Part shown: positions 7,500 to 17,203 of the stretch, piece by piece | How positions within the stretch are numbered: the stretch's first letter is position 1 | How the letters are laid out: each line of letters opens with the position of its first letter | DNA from: Clostridium magnum DSM 2767 | GTDB lineage: Bacteria; Bacillota; Clostridia; Clostridiales; Clostridiaceae | Assembly (NCBI RefSeq): GCF_001623875.1 | Contig: NZ_LWAE01000009.1 | Location: forward strand, 123,935 to 187,934 | Length of the DNA stretch: 64,000 nt | Reading direction: 5' to 3' | Notes under the pieces: generated by a model | Told to the model about the DNA's origin: nothing | The model's input: the letters and a program-made list of their open reading frames with translations, nothing else | Databases searched by the model: none | Position numbers and translations under genes: made by a program

Positions 7500-9686
7500 C
7501 TATTTCAAATTCAATTTAGCCAAAGCATCTGCCAAGGCAGAATTCATTGGCGCTTCACTTTCTTTTTTCATTTTTTTCATGTAATTTGCTACATCTCTCT
7601 TACTATTCTTACCTTCCTTATTATCAAATCTCTTATTAAAAGAGGCTGCTTTTTCTCTAAAGGTACAAGTTGTACAAACATATATTTGTCCTTCTCCATG
7701 CCCTCTAATCTCAAGCTTCTTATGACAATTAGGACATCTTGCATTAGTTAATCTTGCTAAATTTTCTCTATGGCCACATTCCCTATCCTGGCATACAAGC
7801 ATTCTGCCCTGTTTACCTTTAACTTCAAGCATGTATTTGCCGCACTCGGGGCATTTTGTACCACTTAAATTATCATGTTTGAATTTATCACTACTTCCCT
7901 TAACATCATCAACTAGCTCTGCTGCATATTTCCTCATTCTATCTGTGAATGCTCTAGGGTCTTTTTTTCCTTTACTTATAAGCTCCAGTTCCAATTCCCA
8001 TTCTGCTGTTAACAATGGAGATTTAAGCTCGTCAGGTACTAGTTCTATAAGTTGTTTTCCTTTTGAAGTTGGAATGATTTCTTTTCCGTTTTTCTCTAGA
8101 TAGAACATGTTGAACAGCTTTTCTATTATATCTGCCCTTGTAGCAACTGTTCCTATTCCTCCAGTTTCTCCAAGTGTTTTAGCATGTATTTTATCTATAC
8201 TAATATATTTCTGTGGTTTTTCCATAGCAGATAACAAAGTTCCTTCGTTAAATCTTGCTGGCGGCTTAGTTTTTAGTTTTTTACTTTCAACTGCTGTAAT
8301 ATTTAATTTATCACCTTTTTTTATCACAGGTAATTCCTGACTTTCCTTTTCGTCCTCATCCTCAGTTAAATCGCTAGCTCTGTCGTACACCTTTTTCCAG
8401 CCCTTTGCTTTTATAACATTACCCTTTGCTACGAAGGTTTCTCCATTAATATCTGCAGTTATAGTAGTTTGTAGATATTCAAAAGGAGGAAGCATAACAG
8501 ATAAGAACCTTTTGACTACTAAGTCGTAAACATTTTTTTCTTCATTACTTAAAAGGGATAGCTTAACTGTTTCTTCTGTTGGAATAATTGCATGGTGGTC
8601 ACTTACCTTACTGTTGTCTACAAAACCTTTATGACCATTTATCTTACCTTTTAATATTTCACTTGCACAGGCCCTATAGTTTCCTATAGAAATTGCTTTC
8701 AAACGCTCTGGTAAAGTAGCCACTATATCTGTAGAAATATATCTTGAATCTGTTCTCGGATAAGTTAATATTTTATAGTTTTCATATAATCTTTGCATTA
8801 TGGATAATGTCTGTTTCGCTGAATATCCAAAGATTCTATTGGCATCTCTCTGCAGCTCAGTTAAATCGTAAAGTGCAGGAGCATGCTGCTTCTTGTAACT
8901 TTCTGTGACATCCACTACATTGCCTTCTTTTCCTTTAGTAGCTGCTAAGATTTTGTTTGCCTTATCTTCATCAAAAATATTACTATTATTATTTTTATCT
9001 CTCCATTGAAGTGTAAAACCTTTTGCCTTTGCACTAATTACAAAATAATCCTTTGGCTTAAAGTTTTTTATTTCCTCTTCACGATTAACTATCATAGCCA
9101 AGGTTGCTGATTGTACACGTCCTGCTGTAAGCTGTGCATTATGTTTACAGGTAAGAGCTCTTGTAACATTTAGTCCTACAACCCAATCCGCTTCTGCTCT
9201 ACATTGTGCTGCTTTGTATAAATTATCATATTGTGCTGAAGGCTTTAGATTTCTGAATCCTTCACTGATAGCTTTATCTGTTTGTGAAGAAATCCAAAGT
9301 CTTTTTATAGGCTTATTTACTCTTACTTTATCTAATATCCATCTTGCCACTAGTTCCCCCTCGCGCCCGGCGTCAGTGGCAATCACTATTTCTATTACAT
9401 CTTTCCTATTTAATTGTTCTTTAACTGCATTAAATTGTTTACCACTTTGCTTAATAACTACAAGTTTTAAGTGCTTAGGTAGCATTGGTAAATCTTCTAA
9501 CTTCCAACTTTTATATTTATCATCATAAACTTCTGGATCAGCTAAAGTAACTAAATGGCCAAGTGCCCACGTTACAATATACTTATCTCCTTCTATATAT
9601 CCATTACCTTTTTTACTACATTTTAAAACTCTTGCAATTTCCCTAGCTACAGACGGCTTTTCTGCTAAAACTAATATTTTTCCCAT
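7500..9686 (-). CDS. topB: DNA topoisomerase III
   Basis: 728 residues, normal length. TOPRIM domain at residues 1-140 with LAEKPSVAREIA and the acid motif DAGREGEL (105-112). Type IA core with the catalytic tyrosine in TYPRTDSRY. Two C-terminal C4 zinc fingers (CPECGKY near 610 and CPNCHKK near 650). It relaxes and decatenates DNA by cutting one strand. GGAAGG precedes the ATG. A second, truncated copy of the first 109 codons and of the upstream DNA lies at 16712-17053. The codons for VIATDAGREGELVA (about 9345-9390) are strikingly GC-rich for this gene. This looks like a hybrid gene whose 5' end was brought by the neighbouring element. Confidence 0.95.
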   Translation of the reverse strand: MGKILVLAEKPSVAREIARVLKCSKKGNGYIEGDKYIVTWALGHLVTLADPEVYDDKYKSWKLEDLPMLPKHLKLVVIKQSGKQFNAVKEQLNRKDVIEIVIATDAGREGELVARWILDKVRVNKPIKRLWISSQTDKAISEGFRNLKPSAQYDNLYKAAQCRAEADWVVGLNVTRALTCKHNAQLTAGRVQSATLAMIVNREEEIKNFKPKDYFVISAKAKGFTLQWRDKNNNSNIFDEDKANKILAATKGKEGNVVDVTESYKKQHAPALYDLTELQRDANRIFGYSAKQTLSIMQRLYENYKILTYPRTDSRYISTDIVATLPERLKAISIGNYRACASEILKGKINGHKGFVDNSKVSDHHAIIPTEETVKLSLLSNEEKNVYDLVVKRFLSVMLPPFEYLQTTITADINGETFVAKGNVIKAKGWKKVYDRASDLTEDEDEKESQELPVIKKGDKLNITAVESKKLKTKPPARFNEGTLLSAMEKPQKYISIDKIHAKTLGETGGIGTVATRADIIEKLFNMFYLEKNGKEIIPTSKGKQLIELVPDELKSPLLTAEWELELELISKGKKDPRAFTDRMRKYAAELVDDVKGSSDKFKHDNLSGTKCPECGKYMLEVKGKQGRMLVCQDRECGHRENLARLTNARCPNCHKKLEIRGHGEGQIYVCTTCTFREKAASFNKRFDNKEGKNSKRDVANYMKKMKKESEAPMNSALADALAKLNLK

Positions 9687-9723
9687 ACTTATTTAACTTC
9701 CTTCCATAAGTTATACTAGCATA

Positions 9724-9762
9724 AAAATAAGGATAGATAAATTTAATCTCTATCCTTATTTT
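9724..9762 (-). terminator. Hairpin between recombinase operon and topB
   Basis: Inverted repeat AAAATAAGGATAGA / TCTATCCTTATTTT with an 11-base loop. A diverged version lies at 17089-17121 upstream of the truncated topB copy, so it belongs to the duplicated topB leader. Likely a terminator for whatever gene lies upstream. Confidence 0.65.
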
Positions 9763-9862
9763 AAATACTTATTAATTGGTTTCTCTATCTATTATATATT
9801 TCATATAAGCATCTTGACAAGTTTATGAAAAAATAATCAATTATTTATATAATAAATTACTA

Positions 9863-10411
9863 TCATCTAAAATTTATATTATCTAATACATGCTTATTAT
9901 TACTTTTTAAATATTGAATAGTTCTTTCTTTTTCTGATAATACCGAATTTAATCCTTGATTTATATCACATAATCTATTTATTTCCTTTTTATATTCCTT
10001 TATAGTTAAATCCAATATCTTTACATCTAAGATATTATTAATTACTTTATCATATTGTTCTTTTAAAGCACCTAATTTTTCAGTAAGTTTTTTAAGTTTC
10101 ATTTCATTGAAATAATCAGGCTCATCTTCTATAGATTTCTCTAAAAACTTCTTTAATATGGCGTCGTTGTATACTGTTTTTCTTGTAAACTTAGTGTCTT
10201 GTGAATCTGCAACACTGCTAATACTCAATTTTAACTTCTTAGCTTGTAATATATAGTTTTCAACTTCCTCGCGATTTTTAATAATAAACTCCTCAATCTG
10301 AATCAAACGTTCTTGTGACTTATTATCTAATTCATCAAATAAAGATAACCCATAGTTTTTCAATTTTAGATCGATATTTTTTCTTAAACTATTCATTTCT
10401 ATAGCATCCAT
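9863..10411 (-). CDS. TnpC-like small accessory protein of the recombinase operon
   Basis: 182 residues, highly charged. An apparent helix-turn-helix at residues 60-90 (LSISSVADSQDTKFTRKTVY then DAILKKFLE) is followed by a long coiled coil to the end. This is the shape of the TnpC/DUF6262 proteins that follow the two large recombinases in Tn554-type transposons and assist orientation and efficiency of transposition. Its start overlaps the end of the upstream recombinase by 13 bases. Identification rests on position and shape, so moderate confidence. Confidence 0.6.
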   Translation of the reverse strand: MDAIEMNSLRKNIDLKLKNYGLSLFDELDNKSQERLIQIEEFIIKNREEVENYILQAKKLKLSISSVADSQDTKFTRKTVYNDAILKKFLEKSIEDEPDYFNEMKLKKLTEKLGALKEQYDKVINNILDVKILDLTIKEYKKEINRLCDINQGLNSVLSEKERTIQYLKSNNKHVLDNINFR

Positions 10412-12465
10412 AGTTGTATTTCCTTTCTTATTTTTTCAAGATTCTCTATAATTGATTTTAAATCTGGATGTTTTTCAATTACCATTTCTATCCCATAATC
10501 TTGAATATCTTTATCTAACAAATTAATTTCAGTATTTAATGTTTTCTTTATAAATGCTGCCAAGACTTTTTTTTCTCTCTCATATTCTACTGAATATCTA
10601 TCGTCCTTTTCTGCAATTTTTCTATTATGCTCTATCCCCTCTACCTTTTGTCTAAATCTCTCATAGGAATAATGAATATACCTATAGGTTGGTAATTGTA
10701 TTCCTATAAAGTAGTTATCTGAAAGAGTACTAAAATACTTTCTTTTTTCGCAAATGCCAAAAATAACACTCTTAACACATACACCAAACTCATTTTCAAC
10801 AATTGGTGTGTCAGTTTTCTCTAATTTTCTTATAGTATTTTTGAAATTATCTTTTATATTTAAATGATTATTTTTTTCACTTTTCTCTAGAAAACTGTTG
10901 ATTTTTTCAATTTTTTCTCTTATATTTTTATCGGACACTACTGTTTTTATAAAGCTATCATTTGTTAAATCTGGGTTAGTTATTATTACTCCTTCTTTAT
11001 TTAACATCCCTGATAATATTTCTGCGCCTTCCTCTAGCTCATCTACAAATTTTTCGCTTTTATAATAATATAATGACATATCCTCCTCTAGGTGATTCAT
11101 ATGTTTAATGATAAAATCTATATGGACACCTTGTAAAAATAACTTTGTACATACAGTTACTCTGAACATATGAGGATTTACATATAAATATTTCTTATCT
11201 TTTACCTCTTCATACTGAACTTTTTTCCTCTGTTCAACTGAAAAAAACTTTTCATACTTTGCTTTACTTGAAATATTAAATTGTTTAATATACCCCAATT
11301 CATGTGGCTTGATATTTTCAATATCAAAATCTCCTTCATGCCTTACAAAGAATTTTTCTATATTTTCTCTAAACAATTCAGAACCTCTCTTCTGAGTTCC
11401 ATATTTATCACTAATGAAAAGATACCTCCTCATCTCTTTTTCAAGTTGCTTAACCTCATTATCATCAATTTTAGATGCCATTTCTCTAAGTTGTTTAATT
11501 CTAAATCTCTGTTTTAATTTTTCCTTATTATGTAGTGATATAAGTATTCTCAGCCTTGATTCTTCACTTAAATTATCAACAATTGTGTTTACGAAACTTT
11601 CACACATTCTATAAGCCTTTAATGCCTTTTCAGTTAGCCATGTATATGTTTCTCGTCCTTCATATTCGTTTTGTTGAGTTTTAAAGGTTAAGAATTTTAA
11701 ATAGCATATTTCTTTACCATTCACCTCAACAGAATCTAATTTATTTGTTTCCACTAGTGTGACCTCTTCTGCTCTCATTCCAGTTTCAGCCATTAAAACT
11801 ATTAAGCTTGCAACAATTCTATCATCCATTTTTAAATTTTCATTATCAATATCCCTTATTGCAAGCGAAACAATTTGATTTAAAAATATAAATGGAATAT
11901 AATCATTTTCAGCTTTTTGCGGTCTACTTTTCCAACATTTATTTATAGTATTATTTAAAAATCCAAGAATATCCTCGTAATTGTATTCTTCAAATTCATC
12001 TATTGCTTCAATAAATTTTTTAAAGTCTACTACTAACACTGCTATATGTGAATCTCCACATTTCACGAATTTGCTATTTATATAATTCTTTACTTCATTT
12101 AAACTTACTAATCTTATATCAGTAATATTGTTAAAATATAACGCTCTTGTTATAGTTTTTAGATGTGCATAAATGTCATAAGCACCTGTTATTCTATTTT
12201 CTGAAGAAAGTAACTTATTTAAAATAGTAGCTTTTACGTAAAATTGATATGGAGCAGGTATTTTGTTATAATCAAACCTATATTTGTATGCTATTCGATT
12301 TTTTTCATTTGCATAATTAAAATTCCAAATCATGTCCTTAAACCAAATACTTGTGGAAATTTTAAAATTATACAGTTCTCTCTCTTCTTTTTTTATTTTT
12401 TTTAATTTATTAAATTCTCTTCTAGCACTTTGATCCAAATATTTTATAAATATAGCATTTTTCAT
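10399..12465 (-). CDS. Large tyrosine recombinase (TnpB-like)
   Basis: 688 residues. The catalytic half lies at about 210-490: first arginine in ETGMRAEEV, the box II pair in PHMFRVTV with KLFLQG after it, then HMNHLEEDMSLYYYK holding the late histidine and the likely tyrosine nucleophile. The N-terminal 200 residues would be the arm/core binding region, and a charged 190-residue tail follows. The ATG overlaps the upstream stop as TAATG. The HxFR-type box II is typical of the Tn554 TnpB group. Confidence 0.8.
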   Translation of the reverse strand: MKNAIFIKYLDQSARREFNKLKKIKKEERELYNFKISTSIWFKDMIWNFNYANEKNRIAYKYRFDYNKIPAPYQFYVKATILNKLLSSENRITGAYDIYAHLKTITRALYFNNITDIRLVSLNEVKNYINSKFVKCGDSHIAVLVVDFKKFIEAIDEFEEYNYEDILGFLNNTINKCWKSRPQKAENDYIPFIFLNQIVSLAIRDIDNENLKMDDRIVASLIVLMAETGMRAEEVTLVETNKLDSVEVNGKEICYLKFLTFKTQQNEYEGRETYTWLTEKALKAYRMCESFVNTIVDNLSEESRLRILISLHNKEKLKQRFRIKQLREMASKIDDNEVKQLEKEMRRYLFISDKYGTQKRGSELFRENIEKFFVRHEGDFDIENIKPHELGYIKQFNISSKAKYEKFFSVEQRKKVQYEEVKDKKYLYVNPHMFRVTVCTKLFLQGVHIDFIIKHMNHLEEDMSLYYYKSEKFVDELEEGAEILSGMLNKEGVIITNPDLTNDSFIKTVVSDKNIREKIEKINSFLEKSEKNNHLNIKDNFKNTIRKLEKTDTPIVENEFGVCVKSVIFGICEKRKYFSTLSDNYFIGIQLPTYRYIHYSYERFRQKVEGIEHNRKIAEKDDRYSVEYEREKKVLAAFIKKTLNTEINLLDKDIQDYGIEMVIEKHPDLKSIIENLEKIRKEIQLWML

Positions 12466-14873
12466 TAATTATTTCTTCCTTTCTCCTGAGATAACTTAAT
12501 CATTTCAGATAGATATTTAGCTACTAATTTTTTTTCTGTAATTAATTCTTCTATTTGAATCTGATTTGAAGAATTTTCAATTTCAGTATTTATGCTTAAT
12601 ATCCTTTTCTCAAAGGCAGGAATTCTATTTATAAAAGTAAAAAAATGGTTGCACAAAAAACATTCAGCCATATCAAAAACGCAATGTTCTTTATTACATT
12701 TGCCTAGCTCTCCCTTTACCACTTTACTATATTTATTTTCATCATGTATCAGTATATTTCCTAAAATATCTACATCAGTAATTGTTACTTTTGCTAAAGT
12801 TTCTACATATAATTCAACAGCATTCCGATCTAAGTAATGAATCCTACATGTTTTATAACTATTTCCAGTAATAGCAGCCATCTTTAAAAGTGACAATCCA
12901 TTTTTTATACCTTCGTTAAATACATTGTTTATAAATGTATGTCGAATATTATATGGTGTATAATCCTTAATCTCCAACTTTTCTTTTATGTTTTCTACAA
13001 TGGATTTAAAATAATCGTAAAAGTCTATTCTTTTATTAGTTTTATGTATTGCACAATAAGGTTCTGTAAAAATATATTTCGATACCAAATCATTTCCTTT
13101 AGCGTGCGGTTTTGTCAGATCTATTGCTTCTTCTAATAATATTATAATTTGTTTATTTATTTTTTTCTTAACCAATTTACCCTTACCTATTTTTGAAAAA
13201 TACTTAATTGTAGATGTGTCTCTATCTAAACAGTCATATTTTAAATTCAATATTTCTCCAATTCTTAGATTTGAACATAGAAATATCTCGAAAACAATGG
13301 TATATAATCTTCCATTATAAATTTGCCCTTCTAATTTTTCAAATTCCTCGTAAATTGAAATACAATCTTTATCTTTAATTGGTTTTCCACCCTCAAATTT
13401 CCCCAACCCTTTTAGATTTAAAATATCTAAGACCCTTTTACATACATTATATTTTTTTTTATAATATTTGAGAAATTTTCTTATAATTTTTAATGTGCCC
13501 TTTAAATGACCATTTGTAGTACAATCTAGTTCAATTTGACTTCTATATTCCAAAATGAAATCATCTTCAAATTCCTCACGTGAGTTAGAAAATATTTTAA
13601 CAACATTATTGTTTAATTCATCATAAGTAACTTTCATTTCCAAAAATTCTTCTAATTTATATAAGTATCCAACCAAATTTCTTGTATATCCATCAGCATA
13701 CCAAATAAATTCCTTAACATCTTCTTTATATCGGCCATTTATAAGTTCTAAATTAACGGTCATTAATTTATCATTGTCAGAATTACTATTATTCAAAGTC
13801 TGTATCGAAGGTAAAATGCAAAATTTATATCCTATAGGTGGAACCTCAAGTTTATTATGATAAACAAATTGAAATCCATTTTCATAAAACTTATAGAAGC
13901 TTTTTAAATTAATTACTTGTATAAACCGTAGTGTAAAAATATCTAATCCATATTTTTCTTTGACCATTCTAGTTAGATAGCGATAAAAAGCAACTAGTAA
14001 TTCTTTTAACCTCCTATCAGAGCATAAGACTTGATATTCTTTTAGTTCTTTTCCTAGGTTTTTATAAAATCTGTATTGTATCTTAAAGATATTCTCATTA
14101 AATTCTTCATATTTTTGTGGTATTTCCTTGTGCATACTTTCAACAAAATAATATAATAATATTCTTAAATCCTTTCTAGTTATATCATCAGCTTTAGTAA
14201 AAGTTGATAAGAACTCTATCAGTAAGCTCTTTATAAACTTGTTAACTGTATTCGTATTAAAATTAATTTTTTTTGTACCATTTATAGTTTTATATTCAAC
14301 TTGAGTTATGTGTTCTTTTTTTGAATTTAATGGGAAATTATTCAGAATAGTTTTATATATTTCGTTATACTTTTTGTCTCCATTTAATCTCGGAGTATAA
14401 GAATTCCTTGTTTCAATTAATAAGTGCTGATAGTCTTTTATTTGCATAATGTTATTACTATTATTATATTTAATGTTATAAACTAAATATAAATAAAATC
14501 TATTTAAAAGATCATATAAACTTTCCCATCCAGTTCTGCCACCTATACTATAGTAACAACTATTTATATTTTCTTTAACAATCCCCAACCCCTCTACATC
14601 TCTGTAGAATTCTTCATTTAAATTGACATTATGTAAATTACAAATTAACCCCCAGTCTAAATCATTAATACTTTTATTTTTTAGATTTATAATTAAGAAA
14701 ATCCATCCGACTCTCCTATCAATTGATCTTAATTCCATAAATTCATTTGCTAAAAACTCCGTATCTATAAATTCAAGTAAGGCAGCATTTAACTGACAAT
14801 CGTTAACTATTAGCTTAGTAACTCTTACAATTTTCTTATAAAAATCTCTTTCAACACTTAAGTCTTTTTTCAT
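12465..14873 (-). CDS. Very large tyrosine recombinase
   Basis: 802 residues, much longer than an ordinary integrase (350-400). The catalytic core lies near 540-710: SNLRIGEILNL, then YNIRHTFINNV and HYLDRN, giving the R, RH and Y residues. A Cys/His cluster follows (CNKEHC, then CFLCNH, about 735-755), probably zinc-binding, and a coiled tail. Sits 23 bases after the first recombinase gene and is coupled to the next. Second of three recombinases in one operon, which recalls Tn554 and recombinase-trio elements. Confidence 0.8.
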   Translation of the reverse strand: MKKDLSVERDFYKKIVRVTKLIVNDCQLNAALLEFIDTEFLANEFMELRSIDRRVGWIFLIINLKNKSINDLDWGLICNLHNVNLNEEFYRDVEGLGIVKENINSCYYSIGGRTGWESLYDLLNRFYLYLVYNIKYNNSNNIMQIKDYQHLLIETRNSYTPRLNGDKKYNEIYKTILNNFPLNSKKEHITQVEYKTINGTKKINFNTNTVNKFIKSLLIEFLSTFTKADDITRKDLRILLYYFVESMHKEIPQKYEEFNENIFKIQYRFYKNLGKELKEYQVLCSDRRLKELLVAFYRYLTRMVKEKYGLDIFTLRFIQVINLKSFYKFYENGFQFVYHNKLEVPPIGYKFCILPSIQTLNNSNSDNDKLMTVNLELINGRYKEDVKEFIWYADGYTRNLVGYLYKLEEFLEMKVTYDELNNNVVKIFSNSREEFEDDFILEYRSQIELDCTTNGHLKGTLKIIRKFLKYYKKKYNVCKRVLDILNLKGLGKFEGGKPIKDKDCISIYEEFEKLEGQIYNGRLYTIVFEIFLCSNLRIGEILNLKYDCLDRDTSTIKYFSKIGKGKLVKKKINKQIIILLEEAIDLTKPHAKGNDLVSKYIFTEPYCAIHKTNKRIDFYDYFKSIVENIKEKLEIKDYTPYNIRHTFINNVFNEGIKNGLSLLKMAAITGNSYKTCRIHYLDRNAVELYVETLAKVTITDVDILGNILIHDENKYSKVVKGELGKCNKEHCVFDMAECFLCNHFFTFINRIPAFEKRILSINTEIENSSNQIQIEELITEKKLVAKYLSEMIKLSQEKGRNN

Positions 14874-14896
14874 GATAACCCTTTCTATAATATTAA

Positions 14897-16327
14897 TTAA
14901 CTTTTATGAATTTCTATTGATTTTATAATATTTTCTGACTCATCCAATAATTCGCCCGGATTTAGCTTTTCTTCCCGACTAATATCGTATTTTTTGCAAA
15001 CTGAATTTATAATCATTTCCGTATCCTGTAATATTGATTCCTGTGTTGGTTTAAGGTATATTAATGTAGATTGTATGCTTTTGTGTCTCATTTTTCTTTT
15101 AATATAAAAAATATCTTTTTCAATAACTTCTAACAGGAACATAGCAAACCCATGCCTAAATCTGTGACTTAAATTTTCTTCTCTCACACCTTTATCAGTA
15201 GTTATTCCTACGCCTAAAAATATTTGTTTAAGAGCTTTACTCCACCCCCCTTGCGTTAGTGGCGTAAAATTCTTACCTAAAAACAAATAATAATTTTCTC
15301 TTGTATTCTCCTCAACGCAATCAGCTTTAATATTATTTATTAGTGTATCAATTCTTTCCTTTGGTAATTTATCTATCACATCATCAATTAACTCCCTTGA
15401 TTCATTTATATATTCTTTAATCTGTTTCATTAATAAAGTAGGAATTGTTATACTTTGATATCCTCCCTTCTTTTCTGATTTGTATCGTTTAGTTCCATAG
15501 TCATCTCTTGAAAATACCTTCATACATGTTTTTGCATGCTGATCTTTTCTATCACTTACTCTATTTCTTAAGCAAATAATCCCAGCTTCACTATTGTTGG
15601 GGTGAGCTTTAATATCTTCTAACGTTATCCCTAAGACTTCTCCCAATCTTAATCCTAAGATGTACATGAGATTTACAATTAATATATTTCTTAGTTTATA
15701 TCTGTTATTACCTTTTTCAATCTGCTTAATAATTTTGTGATATTCATTTAAAGAAATATAAGAAGGAACTTGCATATATCCAGCTTTTGATTTTCCTAGA
15801 TTAGTTAAATATTTCTCCACATCCTTACTTTTTTCACTATTATCTGTTGCAGTCACCTTAATTTTTCCAAAAAAAACTTCATTATCAATATTAATGTAAT
15901 TTAAAAATTTTCTAATATTATCAAAATACTGATCGTGAGTTGAAATATCACGACTGGTTGTTAATATGTGACTTTCTACATTTCCCTCTATACTTTGACC
16001 AAGTATAAATTTAGATAGATTGTTAACATCAGTTAAATTGAATTCTTTTATTTTCTTTAAAATAACCTCACAAAAAGAATATAATACTTTTAATGCACTT
16101 GCAGTCTGTTCTCTTGCAGTTACTTGTTCATTCTTACAATAATCATTTAAGAATTCAAAAACATCATCTATAACTTTACCATCAGAATCAAGTAAAAATA
16201 CATATTGAAACTCTTTGTATTTCTTGCTAATTATAGTTATGCTCACAGTATGTATTAATTTTTTGTCTATATAAATCTCATAATTTTTACTACGAAAACA
16301 CCCTTTTACTTCCTTCACTATCTTCAT
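14897..16327 (-). CDS. Tyrosine recombinase (TnpA-like)
   Basis: 476 residues. SAM-like N-terminal binding domain, then a full catalytic set: LGLRLGEVLG (first Arg), ENLSHRFRHGFA (His-x-x-Arg), KMRHKS (late His) and STLIYLKPT (Tyr). First gene of the operon 14897-9863, closest to the displaced topB fragment. In Tn554 the corresponding TnpA acts with TnpB in site-specific insertion without target duplication. Assigned by family features and operon order. Confidence 0.82.
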   Translation of the reverse strand: MKIVKEVKGCFRSKNYEIYIDKKLIHTVSITIISKKYKEFQYVFLLDSDGKVIDDVFEFLNDYCKNEQVTAREQTASALKVLYSFCEVILKKIKEFNLTDVNNLSKFILGQSIEGNVESHILTTSRDISTHDQYFDNIRKFLNYINIDNEVFFGKIKVTATDNSEKSKDVEKYLTNLGKSKAGYMQVPSYISLNEYHKIIKQIEKGNNRYKLRNILIVNLMYILGLRLGEVLGITLEDIKAHPNNSEAGIICLRNRVSDRKDQHAKTCMKVFSRDDYGTKRYKSEKKGGYQSITIPTLLMKQIKEYINESRELIDDVIDKLPKERIDTLINNIKADCVEENTRENYYLFLGKNFTPLTQGGWSKALKQIFLGVGITTDKGVREENLSHRFRHGFAMFLLEVIEKDIFYIKRKMRHKSIQSTLIYLKPTQESILQDTEMIINSVCKKYDISREEKLNPGELLDESENIIKSIEIHKS

Positions 16328-16711
16328 ATAAGTCCCTCTAATTACTAATAATTCTCTTCATTTTTTTCTTTATTATAATTTTGCTAAGGCTTATTCCTCA
16401 TTACATAATTAATCAAACCTTTTATAAAACAAAAAAAGCTGGATTTACAATAAAAATTTGCAAAAATCCAACTTTGCTTTTAAACACTAGTCTTATAATA
16501 CTACATTAAACTTCATGTAGTTTAAAATAGATACTAACATAAAATTTCAAATATTTCAACAATTCTTCCTGTACTGAATTGATATTGACTTTCATTAATT
16601 AAATATTGCTTCTACTAATACTACTACACATTTTGTTAAGTAAGTATATACTTAAAAATTTATGAACTAATAAATACTGTATTGAATATGCTAGTATTAT
16701 TACTCATTTAT
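16328..16711. other. Right terminal region of the element, non-coding
   Basis: About 380 bases with no gene. It must hold the recombinase promoter (minus strand). Visible structures: an imperfect hairpin at 16435-16475, a perfect 12-base palindrome AAGTATATACTT at 16642-16653, and the direct repeat TAAGTAAG-TATA at 16637 and again at 16713, next to the breakpoint. These could be recombinase arm sites. Confidence 0.5.
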
Positions 16712-17053
16712 CTAAGTAAGCATATCTTCACGACCAGCATCTGTAGCAATTACGATTTCCGTTACATCTTTTCTATTTAGTTGCTCCTTAACTGCATTAA
16801 ATTGTTTGCCACTTTGCTTTATAACTACAAGCTTTAGATGTTTAGGCAGCATTGGCAAATCTTCTAACTTCCAACTTTTATATTTATCATCATAAACCTC
16901 TGGATCTGCTAATGTAACTAAGTGTCCAAGTGCCCAAGTTACAATATACTTATCTCCTTCTATATATCCGTTGCCTTTTTTGCCACATCTTAAAACCCTA
17001 GCAATTTCTCTAGCAACAGATGGCTTTTCTGCTAAAACTAATATTTTTCCCAT
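16712..17053 (-). pseudogene. topB: Truncated topB 5' fragment (113 codons)
   Basis: The first 109 residues match the intact topB with only three changes, then the frame leaves the family at DAGRE and ends DMLT-stop. The nucleotide sequence differs from the intact copy at many third positions, so the two ends come from different lineages. The upstream leader with the GGATAG/CTATCC hairpin is also shared. This is probably the resident topB start, cut off by the element. It could still be transcribed as a short product containing part of TOPRIM, but a function is unlikely. Confidence 0.85.
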
Positions 17054-17088
17054 ATTTAATCCCTTCCATATCTATACTAGGTAAACAT

Positions 17089-17121
17089 AAAAATAAGGAT
17101 AGCCAATACCTCTATCCTTTT
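17089..17121. terminator. Hairpin upstream of the topB fragment
   Basis: AAAATAAGGATAG / CTATCCTTTT with a short loop, the counterpart of the hairpin at 9724-9762. It may terminate transcription of the efflux operon that ends at 17333. Confidence 0.55.
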
Positions 17122-17203
17122 AATCCCTAGTTCATCTTTAATATTACATTTTTATTATACAGTATACTGTGTTCTATTACAAGTTAACAAGTTTTATACA
17201 ACT

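Larger units (their letters stand above)
9360..16725. mobile_element. Tn554-like site-specific element inserted in topB
   Basis: The element is bounded by the two copies of the topB 5' end. Homology between the copies runs from the upstream hairpin through the start codon and stops abruptly inside the codons for DAGRE (about 9360 and 16726). Between the breakpoints lie only four recombinase-operon genes, on the minus strand, plus the replacement topB start with its promoter. The simplest reading is integration at the TOPRIM codons, displacing the old 5' end and restoring the gene with a supplied one. A larger island with topB as cargo, extending left beyond the window, is the alternative. Confidence 0.65.
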
